Of a DNA stretch of 64,000 bases, positions 33,900 through 46,804 are shown in pieces. The notes below the pieces were generated by a model. It had not been told where the DNA came from. It saw only the letters and a list, made by a program, of their open reading frames with translations, and searched no databases. Where the stretch lies: the NCBI GenBank assembly GCA_034509495.1, contig CM067508.1:24215240-24279239 (forward strand). The letters are read 5' to 3'. Within the stretch, counting starts at the first letter, position 1, and every line of letters starts with the position of its first letter. The DNA comes from Acestrorhynchus altus. Lineage: Eukaryota > Chordata > Actinopteri > Characiformes > Acestrorhynchidae. The translations under genes and the position numbers were made by a program.

Positions 33900-34210
33900 A
33901 GGTGGTACGACTATGATCAGAGAGTCACAAGTTCAAATCCCGGATCATGCTGCTTGCCATCGGCAGCCGGGATCCCTCGCTGGGTTTGTAGACACTCTCT
34001 CCCCACATCACATAATCATGCTGCGCAGGCTTCTGTCAGACATTGCATCAGAACTGGGGATCTGTCTGGCGAGGATGCAAAATGCTCAAAAAGACAAGGT
34101 AGGCAGGTGACACACACGTGTGCTCGTCATCTCCCCCCTAGCATCACATGCAATAGGAAGTAGGAAATTGGCAGGTCTAAATTTGAGGGAGAAAACTGGG
34201 GTAAAAAAAC
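33900..34210 (+). repeat. tRNA-derived SINE (group 1), long copy
   Basis: tRNA-like head (GGTGGTACGACTATGATC, B-box-like CAAGTTCAAATCCCGGATC) followed by a body and an A-rich tail with GGAGAAAACTGGGGT. The head (CTATGATC..GAG then TTC.AATCCCGG.TCATGCT) and tail match the reverse-oriented copy at 52215-52550. Confidence 0.75.
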
Positions 34211-34254
34211 AAAAACCGACTGAACAATAATGAAATCAAATATACAGTATATAC

Positions 34255-34420
34255 AGTTTCCACAGAGGAGCTTTACAGAAAGTGAACAACACATTAACCT
34301 GCTGAGCAAGCCAAAGGGCTACAGTGGCAAGGAAAAACTCCCTCGGAAAACCTTGGGAGGAACCAGGCTCAGAAGGGGGGGACCCATCCTCTGGTCAACT
34401 ACTTATACGTAGTTAATTAG
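34255..34420 (+). repeat. dispersed repeat, family also at 26700
   Basis: Contains GGCTACAGTGGCAAGGAAAA, CTCCCTCGGAAAACCTTGG and AGGAACCAGGCTCAGAAGGG, the core shared with 26700-26890, better preserved here. Its end is uncertain and may reach 34640. Confidence 0.65.
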
Positions 34421-34992
34421 GTGGACACTGGACCACAACACATGTTATACTGGGCAACTAGTTCAGGGCAAGGTTGAAAACTAGTCCAGGACCAGTAGCC
34501 AGAAAGTGAAGTGACAAGGGAGCTCGTGGTGCCTTGCTGAGATAGTGTATATATAATTAAATAGTCTTTTAGAGTGTAGAGAAAGATTAAGATCACAGAG
34601 TGGTCAGGCAGTGGCTAAGGGAACATAGCCAGGTATAATGAGAGGCTGAGCATGCAAATCCAAACCTTCAAACCACATCAACATTCAGCATCTCTTTGAT
34701 GCTGCCCTACCCAAAACACAAAGCATTACATATAGAGTAAGAGTGTGTGTATGTTTGCTTTGGTTTTATCTCACTGTGATAGTAAAATGTGAAAATTCTA
34801 TAATGGTGCGGGTCTTTATTCAGCCTCTTGTGAATGAAACTGCTTTAAATAAGACCCAATAGGTCTTCTTTAGGTTATCTTGAATTAAGTTTTTGTATAT
34901 TATTTTTGTAAAACATAGATGTAAGTGGAGAATGATGTAGAGGGACCCCTGATCAAATTAAATATTTGAAAATAAAGTAAAAAATTTAAAAC

Positions 34993-35150
34993 AGTGGTTC
35001 TCCATCCTGGTTGTGGAGTACGACTGCCCTGCATGTTTTACTTTCCCCTAATTCCAGCCCTTGATGAGCCAAACTAGGTGTGTGTTCCAGCAGGAAACTT
35101 CTACAACAAGCAGAGCAGTGGTACTCCAGGACCAGGATTGAGAACCACTG
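34993..35150 (+). mobile_element. MITE family B, complete 158-bp copy
   Basis: Left end CAGTGGTTCTCCATCCTGG and right end CCAGGATTGAGAACCACTG form inverted repeats that extend about 40 bp with few mismatches. Copies or parts occur at 18841 and 54500. Superfamily unknown. Confidence 0.8.
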
Positions 35151-35677
35151 CTCTACAAAGAACACACTTCTGTATATTTAATGTTCAATTGCTTTTTTAT
35201 TTAAATACTTTATTTAAATGTGTTTTTTTTACCCTAAATGTTAAATTCATAAACTTCTAAAATACTGTTATCCTGTTTACTATACATACAACACAATAAA
35301 AATATCTAAATCAAACTAAAGTCATCTAATCAAAATCATAATCATGTTCATATTTTTTCATATGAATCTTGCAGTTGTTCTTGACACGGACCAATAGAAA
35401 TGCCCCAATTACAACATTTTTTACATTGATTTCCACTGAAAATTAAGGTTTTTCCTTATACTGTAAAGCTACAGAGATGTGTGGGTTTTTTTTAGTTACA
35501 AGCACAATTACTTCATTTAAATAATTCTGAATTCTCTAAATTTGCTAAAATTCTATATGGGAAGATATAGACCTAAGGTCAAGAGCAATACATGCAAAGT
35601 AACAACAAAATTATTTATCCAAACACTTAGTTTAGCTGCTATGAATGAAGTCTTCAGTAGTAAATACAGAAGCCTAC

Positions 35678-35858
35678 CTTTATAGCTGAGCTTGACCCTG
35701 GGGACACTCTCCTTCATGCAGTCTACATTCGGCAGACGGAACAGCAGCAGCATCCCTAGCAGTCCCTTCACCACTGGACAGAGACCAGTCATCCTGGTCC
35801 AGCAGTGCATGTAGTCAAGATTATGCTTGTGTCTGGACACTTCTCCAGTATTCTTCAT
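35678..35858 (-). CDS. sema3d: sema3d first coding exon (signal peptide)
   Basis: Residues 1-60: an N-terminal extension, a hydrophobic signal core at about 29-43 (VVKGLLGMLLLFRLP), then ESVPRVKLSYK, matching the class 3 N-terminus (PRL.LSYK). The donor AAAG/GTAGGC leaves one base that joins the 161-bp exon as glutamate. Three in-frame starts exist: 35858, 35810 (MHCW) and 35792 (MTGL). I chose the first because SEMA3D also carries an N-terminal extension before its signal; the third would give a conventional signal peptide. The exon's 5' edge is probably the acceptor TCTCTTATAG at 35889, after a long CT tract. Confidence 0.88.
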
Positions 35859-35888
35859 AGTAGGAGATAATGCTCCACTACTGCAGTA
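35859..35888 (-). other. sema3d: 5' untranslated part of the first coding exon
   Basis: The 30 bp between the likely acceptor (TATAG) and the ATG. An alternative acceptor TACTGCAG would start the exon at 35880. Confidence 0.55.
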
Positions 35889-38546
35889 CTATAAGAGACA
35901 GAGGGAGAGAGAGTATAGTCCTGTTAACTTGTCAGGAGTCACTGAGGGAGGGGCCAAGCATCTCTGTGGGAGGTGTGTGTGCGTGCGTGCGTGCATGTGT
36001 GTGTGTCTATGCGCGTGTGTGACCTTGTTAAATCCTGAGAGAATACTCAGCTGTTTAACCACCATGGTCTCCTATAGACATCTCTGTCCATTTGGACAGA
36101 TCTAGATCAGCTGCTGTCCTATTCAGGTCCCTTCCTTTTGTCCTCAAGCTCACAGTCTCTTTCGTTCCCTCCTTTCGCTCTCTAAATCTGTTTGTCTCTA
36201 AACAAAAGGTCAGCCTGTGGAGGAGCGCCACTTCCAGCCTCCTTTTAAATGCTGGTCCTTCTTTCTCCCATCCATCTCTCTGTCGTCCCCTTTCTTTCTT
36301 TTTCTCTTTCTCCTTCTTGGCCCCCCTTTCACATTAGGGACACTATTCTGTACAGGGAGCGTCTGGGCAGTGATCATGACTAAATTCTTGCTTCATTAGT
36401 CTGTGGAGTGGCGTGAAATTGTGGGAAAAGGACTACACTCTACGAGGCTTCATTACAGGCGAGGTCATTTCCTTGAACAAGGAATCATTAACAACAAATA
36501 TTCATGAACTGACTACAGACAAAATGCCTTGGTCACTAAGAATGTAGTTGTTGCGTTCCTTCAACCCCATGAATGAATGACTGAGTGATTGAACAAGACA
36601 GCGCTGCACTCTGAAAGCATTCCTTTCATGTCCAATGCAAGCATTCAGCTTTGAATGATGTTTACATTATGACTACAATCATTGTTACATCATTTTCAAA
36701 GGTCCCTCAAGCCTAATCATACTCGGGTCAAGTCCGGGGGCTTTTTTTCACCTGAATGTCTAGACCGAGACGGAACTGAGGTTTGATTGTTGTTTTACTT
36801 TGCATTGTCTATATCATTCCTACTCACCTAAGTGTGAAAAGGTTTTTTCAATTAAAGGTCTATCAAGCTGTAAGTCACAATCGCTTATTTGGCATGGTTG
36901 GATGGGGACAGGAAACTATCCGTACAGGTGGTCTGATCATGACACTAAACAATGGCTCTGTCTCTACATTCTCCCAGAGCTATCTGCCATAAAACGATCA
37001 AAATGACTAAAGATTCTGCTAAAGTGGAGTCGTGATATAGCTTAATTTTGGGACACATTCCACGCCTCAATCTCCTTCCACTCGGCATGTATAACAAGAG
37101 TGAGCTCACACTGCATCAACACACCAATAGCTTTTCACCCTCCACCTCCCCATCACCTCCATTCTTTACCTTATTATCACCTTGCAGGGGGGGCTTCGAC
37201 TTTATGCACCTACACAGAAGATCCTCCGAACTCTGGCCCAAAAATAACTGCGTTCACCATCCCGTTACAGTCCTCAGGGGCATGGGGACATAGTACCAGA
37301 AGTACAGATACATCTCTTCTTTCTGCTCACTGGAGCCTTCATCATCTAAAGGTTCTACAAACAGCTTTAGTGTAAGGACACACAATGTATTTCACAATTT
37401 CAAATTTCAGATTCAGCATAACGTTTGCAAATGTTTGGAATGGCAACCCAGCTATTGACTGGTTTGAACAATAGCATTGTGTCTACTGTCCTAGTGCTGT
37501 CAGTTCAGTGGGTCTCCTTTCCCAGAAAAATTAGTTTATTACATTATGTGGTTCAACTGTGCTCCTAACGATTGCATTACTACCAGCAGAACCAACTTAC
37601 TCAAGCTCAGAACTCTAGTTCCTAGACTCCAGACACTCTAGTTTGTTCCAGACAAGAACACCTCTTTTAGTTGGTCCAAATATTGGTTCTTTGATCCAAA
37701 CCCTGGTCCAAATAATCTTTCACACCTACTTATTTGGTTTAGACAAAACTCAAATGTTTGAATGTCTGTGTGTGTGTACGCACCCTAAGACGGTGGCTCA
37801 CATTATTCATAGAAAGACAGGTCTAATATTCAGACAGATGAGTCTGTCTCCAGCCTGCTCTTTGAACAACATGTTCATTTTTCCAACTTTGTTAAAACAC
37901 ACACAGAGAATCCGCACATTTCTACCAAAGAGGTCGCGTCCAAAGATAAGTCTGAAGTCTGTTTACTTAAGGAGACTGTGTAACCCTCTGTGGCCCACAC
38001 TAGTAGAGATAGTCATGGAGGTGATGGATCATTCAGCAGCAGAAACATGCAGTAGGGCACAGAGGGGCAGAGGGAGTGAGCAGAAGAGGTTGAGTGTCAC
38101 TGGGGCATGGGCATTAAGGTTATCCAACAAAGACCAGCTGATTTCCAAGCAGAAAATCACTGGGATAAGAAAACTTCATCAAGTGTAAATGATTGGCCTT
38201 CCTGTTCAGTGGAGTAATCTGCAGGTTGTCTGGTCGTAAGTCATATTACCGAGAGCACAAAAGGTCATACGGTCTTTTTCCATTCTCTCAACCTTCCTCA
38301 CTCTTAAAATCAAGAGTGCTGTGGAGTGACTCCATTAGTGCGTCCCATTAGAACCTTTGTAAACCTATGAACCTCCCCGTAGAGTGATTACAATTAAATT
38401 TGTTTAAAGAAACAGCCACTGAAAGGTTCTTTATGGAACCCAAAGTGGTTAAAAATCAGCTTGTAAAAGTGCTCTTTTCTTTTTCTGTACCTTCATTAGC
38501 TTTTTTGATGTTTCTTTCCCTCTTTTTCCTTTTCTTCTTCTCATTC
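35889..38546 (-). other. sema3d intron 1, low-complexity patches
   Basis: GT-rich run at 35976-36021 and CT-rich runs at 36165-36335. The 181-codon plus-strand open frame at 37643-38188 has no family signature and is not called. Confidence 0.6.
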
Positions 38547-38548
38547 TA

Positions 38549-39074
38549 CACTCTATGGACAAAAGTAATGGGACACTTGCTCATTCATTGTTGTTTGTTT
38601 TCTGAAATCAAGGGCATTAAAAGGAGTTTATCCTCCTTTTGTAGGAGTAACTGTCTCTACTGCCCAGGGAAAGATTTCTACTAGATTTTGGAAGATTGCT
38701 GTGAAGAATGATTGCAGCAATTAAGCATTACTGAGGTCTGGATGTTGAATGATCTCCACCCTGCCTCATCTCCCCAGCTCATCCCAAAAGTACTGGATGG
38801 AGTACCATCATTCCAGAGGGCACGGTTTCACTGCTCCACAGCTCAATGCTGGGGATCTTTATACCTCTGTAACCCACACCTGGCATTAGGTATGATGTTA
38901 ATAGGGTCATGTTAATCTGCTTCAGACTCTCCTATTCTATTGGCAGTACTTCTCTCTGGGTACTAGACAAGCTGTAGGTATATTTGCACATCTGTGACAG
39001 GAAAGGGAGCAAACAAAAGTAGCTCAATGCATTCATTAATAGGGGTTCCCTCAAACATTTGGACATATATTGTG
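38549..39074 (+). mobile_element. MITE family A, longest copy
   Basis: Starts CACTCTATGGACAAAAGTAA after TA and ends AAACATTTGGACATATATTG then TG. It is used as the reference for the copies at 14790, 17739, 30522 and 62505. About 526 bp, non-coding. Confidence 0.8.
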
Positions 39075-39076
39075 TC

Positions 39077-39372
39077 CCTTTTCTTCTTTAACTTAATTGT
39101 CTTCTCATTTTCTCATCTTATTCTGATTCTTCTTTGTCATGTTAATCATCATCATCTTGCCATTCTTTTCCTTTTTCTTTCTCCTTCTGTCTCAAATTAG
39201 TCTTTGATGTTTTCTCATTCTTCTTCCAGTTGTTCTTCTTTTTCTAATTATCTAGTTCTCATTCTTCTTACTATTCTTTTTAATTGTTTTCTCATCATTA
39301 TTTATATTCTTCCTCATCTTTTTGCTTTTGTTCCTTGTGCTCTTCTCATCTTCCTCTCGTCTTACTTTGATC
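39077..39372 (+). repeat. pyrimidine-rich TTC/TCT tract
   Basis: About 300 bp, mostly T and C on the plus strand, with many TTCTTC, CATCTT and TTTTCTC phrases. It looks like a decayed TTC/TCAT microsatellite. Abuts the MITE. Confidence 0.75.
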
Positions 39373-41618
39373 CAGTAGTAGCTCTGTATACCTGAACTAC
39401 TACTCTATGAAAGCACATCAGATTGGCTTCTTACACCTAGATGACAGCAAACACAGGATATAAATATTATTTTACTGATCAGCTGCAGAAAAAGCTTAAC
39501 ACAGGTCACTATTATGAGTTCACATTACTTATTTCTGTTATTCTTGGCTCAAACGCCTGGAGTTTGAACTCTAATGATTGAGTTAAAGTCTCACAATATA
39601 GAACTGCTACTCTGGTCTACTTAAATACAGCACCAAGGCCAGGCTGTGTTTTCAGGACACATTAATGACAACATGGAGCAAAAATTTTGTCTTTATTAGG
39701 TCAACAAATTTTTTAAAATAAAAAGCCGATAGACTTTCCAAGGTCACTGCCAGAAAAGCCATTGCTGAATTATGCTGGAATAATTGGAGCTGCATTAAAT
39801 TAATTATATCCCCCCTCTCTCGGTGGAAAACAACTGCCCTGGACATGAACAAGAAGACCTCTGAACTGTTGTCTTTGTGTGGATGTTTATGTTCATGAAA
39901 ATGTCAAGTTTCTTCAGTGAGCTACTCTCTGCACTAATGAAGAAAGTCAATTCTTCCAGCTGCATCTTGTCATTCATTCCCTCCCTTTCACCTTAGAACA
40001 GTTTTCCAAAGAGAAAGCATTATTGTAGCTCACAGGTTTGGGAAAATGGTCTTAAATGATACAAAACAGCCAAGGATCATAATTGTTAATAAAGATTATT
40101 TTAGATATATTTAGGTGGTTGAGGCTCAGTTTGATAATTATATAACAGTGAAGCAATTTCAGCTTTTGCTGATTATTATACAATAGTATGATACACTATG
40201 TGTGACTTTAGTGCAGAAAGAGACTGTAAAAATGTAACAGGTACAGATATTAACTGCTGCACTGAACTATTCTGTCCGGACATTGCTCTCTTTATTGTTC
40301 TAAGAGTTATCAGTGAAACATTCCCACACATGAATCTACATGCTGCAGCAAATTTAGTGCAGGTCCAGGCGCAGCTTTGAAAAGATTTATATTGAAATTA
40401 TTATTAAATTAAAACAATATGTTCATCTTCTTCTTCTTCCTCTTATAGAGTAGAAGCACCAGGCAGCGTCAATGACTAATTGCATGTCTGTAATTCTGTC
40501 ACAAAGGACACATGATACCATGCTTGTGTGTCTGAGGGCAACTGAACTCATGTTATTAGGAAAAGCTCCAGTTCCTTTACTCACAAACCACTAATCAATC
40601 CAATACATCATACTGCCATCACAGCCAGCAGGCCTGCATGTGTGTATTTGTGCATGCTGAACATTGTTATAATAACAAAGTAAACCATGTGTAAAGCAAG
40701 TAAACTTTCTTTTTCCCTACTTAGAGCTGTACTACAAATCAACAGTCAAATGTACTTTCATCAAATGTTTGAACTATACATTAGAATATTGATTAAAAAA
40801 ATAAAATGATTATAAACACTTTCAGATTTCTAGTGATGTCATATTTAAATGACAATTTATTGTATATAGTTGCATTTATGACATTCGTAATTAAGATCAT
40901 TTTATTCATAAATTTACCTAAAAATGTCATAAATGGATCTACAAACCAAACCTACCAAATCTAAACCATAAAACATCCAACCCCGTGCTTAACAGATGGA
41001 GAGGGTTTCTTTTCATTTATTTAAGTTTTTTTCTCCACAAATGCTTTTGCATTTTGCATCCTAAAGTTCTGTTTTGACTTTATTAGTCCCCAGGCTGGAC
41101 TGTGAACTTTTCTGGTGCTAAATCTGTGGTATGCAGGGGTTTCCTTCTGATGATCTGATGTCATACTTGTGCATCTAAAAAATGTATATGGTGAAAAAGT
41201 TCATTTGTATTCATAGTTTCATACATAAGGTTAAAGTTTTGTTTTCAAACAGAATGACTAATTAGACAAAAGAATTTAAAAAAAAGCATTCATTAAATTT
41301 AAGGAATATAACATATATGACAGTTTAACTTTTTGAAATAAATTGTTACAACACAACTTCCCATTTTTAATCATTTTAAAAATAAAACAGGCTGTTTTTA
41401 ATATTATGATTGTAAGACATTACGTATGTAAATTATTTTAATTCCGACTGTCTGTTCTGTGGTTTGCTACATTTAAAATGCATCAGTGTAAACTGTGAAA
41501 AAAAATCACAAAAGCACTTATTCAAAACAATCTTTAATTGGAGCTAATCTTCACTATCAATTGGGCCTTTGATATGATACAGGCCCTTTAAAATGTTTAG
41601 TCATATTATTTTGTAATA
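39373..41618 (-). other. sema3d intron 1, no recognised feature
   Basis: AT-rich with nothing identifiable; short TTC run at 40423-40443. Confidence 0.65.
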
Positions 41619-42455
41619 CAGTGCATCTGGAAAGTATTCACAGTGCTTCACTTCACAATGGATTAAATAAATTTTCCCCAAAACATTCTACACATAATAT
41701 GGCACAATAACAAAATGAGACATATTACTTTGGAATCTTTGCAAATTTATTTAAAAAAAAAAAAACACACAAAAATATAACATGTATTCACAGCCTTTGC
41801 CATGACTCGCAAAATTGAGCTCAGATGCATCTTCTTTCCACTTTTTATCCTTCAGATATTTCTACAGCATGATTGGAGAACACCTGTGGTAAATTCAGTT
41901 GATTGGACATGATTTGGAAAGGCACACACCTGTTTATGTAAGGTCCCATAGTAGACAGTGCATGTCAGAGCACAAACCAAGCCAGGAATTGTCTGTAGAC
42001 CTCCAAGACAGGATTGAATCGAGACACAAATCTGGAGAAGGCTACAGAATATTTTCTGCTACTTTGAAGGTCCTAATAAGCACAGTGGCCTCCATCATCC
42101 ATAAATGGAAAAACTTTGGAACCACCAGGACTGTTGTAACTGATGTAACTTGAGAGGTTCTGCAAAGAAGAATGGGAGAAACATCCCAAAAACAGGTGTG
42201 CCAAGCTTGTAGTGTCATGTTCAAAAAGACTTGAGGCTGTAATTGCTGCTAAAGGTGTTTCAACAAAGTACTGAGCAAAGGTGGTGAACACTTAGGTACA
42301 TGTTAATTTTTTTGTTTTATTTTTTATATGTTTGCAAAGATTTCAAACAAACTTCTCATTCTGTCATTGTGGGGTACTGTATATAGAAATGTGAGGGGAA
42401 ATGAATTGAATCGATTTTGGAATTAGGCTGTTACGTAACAAAAGTGAAGCACTAT
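41619..42455 (+). pseudogene. internally deleted Tc1 transposon (second family)
   Basis: Left end CAGTGCATCTGGAAAGTATT after TA (41617-41618). The transposase N-terminal piece on plus (QELSVDLQDRIESRHKSGEG, about 41975-42035) continues into a first helix-turn-helix (TVASIIHKWKNFG) and stops at 42151. It then jumps directly to the extreme C-terminal region (about 42150-42275). The catalytic domain is gone. The right repeat is present but worn (GAAGCACTATAAACATCC). Non-autonomous relic. Confidence 0.85.
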
Positions 42456-44569
42456 AAACATCCATGTTTCTTCCAAACGCTTGCTTCCATAATGTGTTTT
42501 GAGTTCTATCCACATCCATTATAGTGACCTAAGAGGTTCAGGACACAGAACTTATATTAGCAGCATTATAATCATTCAACCCTTGTTTGAATGCTTGGGG
42601 ACAGCACTGATTTAACAGTGTGGACAGTGATCTGGCCTCCACTCAACAGACTAAAATATATGGGAGTTGAGTTTCGCCAAGCAGAAAAGTCACAATCACC
42701 CCTTTTCAAAGGGCATGTCTTCAAAACTGTTACATTAAGTTTGCAATTCAGACTTGAAGCCTCAGTTATATCTGCAGGGCTGCTGACTGAATCTATCAGC
42801 ACCCATGTATCACTGTACTGTGCCTAATATGGTGAAGGCATTCAGCAGATAAGAAGTTGGAGAAAGTATCAGATGTCGCCAAAAAGGTAGAGGACGAAGG
42901 AAAAGCTTTTCACTGTGTTCTGAAAACATTAGCAAGGAAACCCTGTAGACTTCTTCTCTGTTTGTTTGAGCCAAGCCTGTGTTTAATGATACGTTTTTAA
43001 TCCCCAACTTATCTTTAAAGGAGGGAAAGTTTCAGCCCTTGTACCTATGCACACCTGGGAAGGAGCCAGGTGGATATCTCCTGACAGAGAGAGAGAGCGA
43101 GAGAAAGGAGTGAAGACTTTCTAGCAGGCCAAAAACATCCAAATCCCATTGTGTTGGCAGAAATGCCCGACGCATGACTGACAGACCTTCGGAATTATGT
43201 GTAACTTTATACATCCTGACAGGAACACTGATAGCTGTAATGGAGTAGTGACAAAGTGACCCTACACTAAAGTGCAGGGATAACGTCTCTGCTACTTATT
43301 CCGCTGTTCCGAAAGAAAACCCTATCTCTACTGTTTCCCAGGCATGAGATTGGAGGGATCAGATGGTGAGACGCTCAGTCGGAGTTACAGAATTAGTGTC
43401 AGAGAAGAATAAAGCCGAACTGTTTTACTTTGTTCGCTGCTTTTGTCACAGGTGTGAAGGGGGCTTGACAGTGCTGACAGACAGTCTTAGAAAGAGACAC
43501 ATTCAGAGAGGATGAAGTTAGTCAGGAAAAGTTTGTCTGTGCAGGCACAGACACATACCCTTACACTTAAAAGATTAAACAGTGTCTTTTTTCTCAAGTA
43601 TAAGTAATCTATGCACGGTATTCATGCATCAGTTACATCCCAGATAGTAATGACCTCAGCACCAGTCAAGCCCAGTTACGGCCCACAGTTTATGTTCCAA
43701 TATGGTATGATTGCAATGACTTTGTCCGAAACTGGAGGCTGCTACAGTCGGTCCAGTTTTGGCCAGAAATAGAAATGCCATACAAACATGAGCATGGTGG
43801 GCAGCATGTGGACTACATGTGGCACAGAGTTTAAATGCCATGACAAACCTTCAGTGTGGTACTACAGCTGGGTGAGTTCTGGTCCACAGTATAATTGGCA
43901 ATGCTTGAAGTGAACCATATGTGCCTCTGTCTGGGATGCATTTGGTAAAAATCATCTAAACCACCAGCAATTCACACTGAATTGTTACTTTATCCACTGA
44001 TTCAGGTTTTATTTTCATGACAGTGTTAGGATAAGGAGCGCTAGGGTTAAGGCAAATAAAGTCTGAATTCTGCTCTCTGCTAAATAATGAAATGGAGTGT
44101 TGCTTATCATCTCTGTTGAGTTTTCTTAAACTCCAATCCTCACCAGAAACCCACAAAGATTTAAAGTCAAGCTTCAGTCAAATTCAATCTTTTTTACCTT
44201 GTAAGTTTATGTATTGTCACATTAGACAAAATTAATCACATCATATTTTTTAAATAAACTCCCACCACCCCGTTTGTCAAGGGTAAAAGCCTTCAGCTAG
44301 CTCAGACACCCTCCCTAATACCAGGGAATGTGAAGTATGGCATAGTACAGAAGACATTCATATAAAATAAACCATTTATAAAGAACCTTGAAACCTAACC
44401 TTAAAACAGGTAAATTACATGAACAGCACTGTGGTTACTGTCAGGGTGCCACGTTAATCCAGAACACAGAGCACAGTATGCTGATCTTTCCCTATTATGG
44501 AGCCTTTTCCTACACAAATGGTAATAGATTATCATTGTACTACAGTTATAGTTAAGTCTGGGATGAGGT
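42456..44569 (-). other. sema3d intron 1, no recognised feature
   Basis: Short GA run at 43085-43105; otherwise nothing identified. Confidence 0.65.
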
Positions 44570-44825
44570 GTTAGGTTACATTTACATTAAGGTTAATCTT
44601 AAGGTTTGGGTCTGGGTTACGTTAGGTTTAGGTTTAGGTTTAGATTTAGGCTACGGTTACGTTTAGGGTTTAGATGAGGTTAAGTTTAGATTATCTTTAT
44701 ATTATGGTTCTGGTTAGGGTTAGAGTTAAGTGTTAGGTTTAGGTTAAGTTTGGGTTAAAGAGTGGTTAGGTTTAGGATTAGAGTAAGAGTTAGGTTAAGA
44801 ATTACGTTGAGGTGTAAGTGTAAGT
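44570..44825 (+). repeat. degenerate TTAGGT/GGTTTA telomere-like array
   Basis: Long stretch of GGTTAGG, GGTTTAGG and GGGTTAGGG variants. The exact vertebrate unit TTAGGG occurs only singly. A smaller patch of the same type lies at 50885-51000. Confidence 0.8.
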
Positions 44826-45964
44826 ACAATTCCACCCGTTATTCATAACATTCTCTGTTTAAACTGTTTGTTTTACTTGTGTCTGGGTCGCTTACTCACC
44901 TTACATTTGAGTCTCAAACAACATTTAGTATGAGCTGTATGATTAGTCACTATGTACAAATTCCTCGAGTCCAGACTGGCCTTATGCAGTACATTGTGCT
45001 CACACTTCACCATTAAGTTATGGCATCTAAAAAATGTCCATTTCCCACTAAACCTATACCCCAAAATTCCATTCCACTTCAAATGATGCTGCAGTATTAG
45101 ACACATTAAAACCAGAAGGCAGAACATAAAATGAATTGGATCTTGATGGAACCTATTGACCATATATGTTCATTTCCTACTCCCACTTCCCTCATTTGTC
45201 ATAGATATAAGCCTTCAGCAACGTCTAACACCCTCTGTAATAACAGAACGTTTAAAACATGGCATATTATGGAATACAAATGTGTTAGAATTTCAAATTT
45301 TCCAATTTATATGAAACCATCCACATTTGCTGTTTGTGCTTTTCAAACCTACCAGAGGATTTTTTTTTTTACGGCACACCATAATTCCCCTTCTGAATGT
45401 GGATCAGGTGTGACTGATTAGATCCAGAACTCTGAACACTCGCACGAATGCATCAGAGCTAAGCATGGAAATCAAAAGCGAAAGCTTTTCCAATTACATT
45501 CATTCAACATACGTTAGCAATGGCCATAACATCCTGGGTTTGAAGTGCTTGCGTGCCACACCAAATGAAACAGGCTGAAATAAAAGCCCCATAGTTCCAG
45601 GAGCTCACCTCTGCCTGCCTGGTGCTCCCTAAAAGCAGAGCATCTTGTGAGGTCTACAGCAGTTATTGTGGCTCCAAAAATTATGAATACAAGACTGTCA
45701 TCATGACAACCTTGTTCCTTCTCGAGGCCTGGTGTGGAGATGTTTGCTTTCTTGGCTCAGGTACACTGGACGTCATGGGAGAAGAGGTGGGAGAGGGAGA
45801 CCGGGATCGAGAGACAGGCAGGCAGCCGCTGGACAGCCAGATCAGTGGCACCTCTGTGTTACAAGCTCTTAACACCCAAGCACCATGGTGCTACCACACA
45901 CACACACACCATTCATCAACCTGTGGCTTACTGCACTGCACTGGGAACTCTGATCTTTCTTATA

Positions 45965-45965
<1 letters not shown>
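44826..45965 (-). other. sema3d intron 1, no recognised feature
   Basis: The plus-strand open frame 45622-46107 runs into the CA repeat and has no homology; not called. Confidence 0.6.

Positions 45966-46022
<57 letters not shown>
45966..46022 (+). repeat. CA microsatellite
   Basis: About 28 CA units; a small CA run also at 45895-45909. Confidence 0.99.
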
Positions 46023-46025
<3 letters not shown>

Positions 46026-46728
46026 CTCCTGCCCTTCTCCTGTTTGTACCAGGTATCATGTATTAGAGCCCATATTTCCCACATGTCCAGTGATCAGAAA
46101 TGTATGAAAGCTCTCTGTTGATTTTTGATCAACCTTAACGCTACATCAAGCTTAACATTAAAACAATCAAAAGGTGACGTGAATAACATTGATAATGTGG
46201 TTCCAGTGGCACCTGTCAAGAGGTAGGATTTACATATCAGCAATTAAGTGTTAAATGATTCATTGAAGAGTAATTTCTTTAACTCTTAGATCTCGGGATT
46301 TGTACTTCGCATGCAGTTACATGACATATTCTAGGCTTCATAACTCAGGATCATATCATCTACAAACCAGAAGACTTAACCTATCTAAACATTCTCATCA
46401 TGTCATGAATTATTAGTGAGTAATCCAGCTTGGAAAACAGCTAAAATTTCACTCAAAATTCACTCACAATTCACTCATCCAACTGAATTAAATCCCAATT
46501 TAAATGCTTCCAGTTCATGTTTACTGCTCTTTCCACATGTACATGCTCAACCTACATTCTGACTCCAATTGATCAGCGAGATGGGGCGTGGCTAATGATG
46601 TCACTGACCCAGATATTGTGTTATAGAGGAAATTAGAAGGGAGGGGCTGTTTGCTCTCTTTCTTTGGTCACACAGAATAAAAGTCCAGGATTACCAGTTT
46701 TTAGTGTGCTTTTAGTCTTTATAAGCCA

Positions 46729-46731
<3 letters not shown>
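46023..46731 (-). other. sema3d intron 1, no recognised feature
   Basis: ACTCAAAATTCACTCACAAT phrases at 46450 form a small local repeat; nothing else. Confidence 0.6.
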
Positions 46732-46789
<58 letters not shown>

Positions 46790-46804
46790 TGTGTGAGTGA
46801 GTGA
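46732..46804 (+). repeat. TG microsatellite
   Basis: About 28 TG units then GAGTG variants. Confidence 0.99.

Noticed and set aside
37643..38188. 181-codon open frame on the plus strand
   Set aside because: No recognisable domain, no codon-level signal, no splice context; repeat-rich intron where an ORF of this size can arise by chance.
44570..44825. True telomere or chromosome end
   Set aside because: Units are degenerate and not consecutive TTAGGG; the array lies inside an intron.
45622..46107. 161-codon open frame on the plus strand
   Set aside because: A large part is a translated CA microsatellite (alternating TH); the remainder has no family match.
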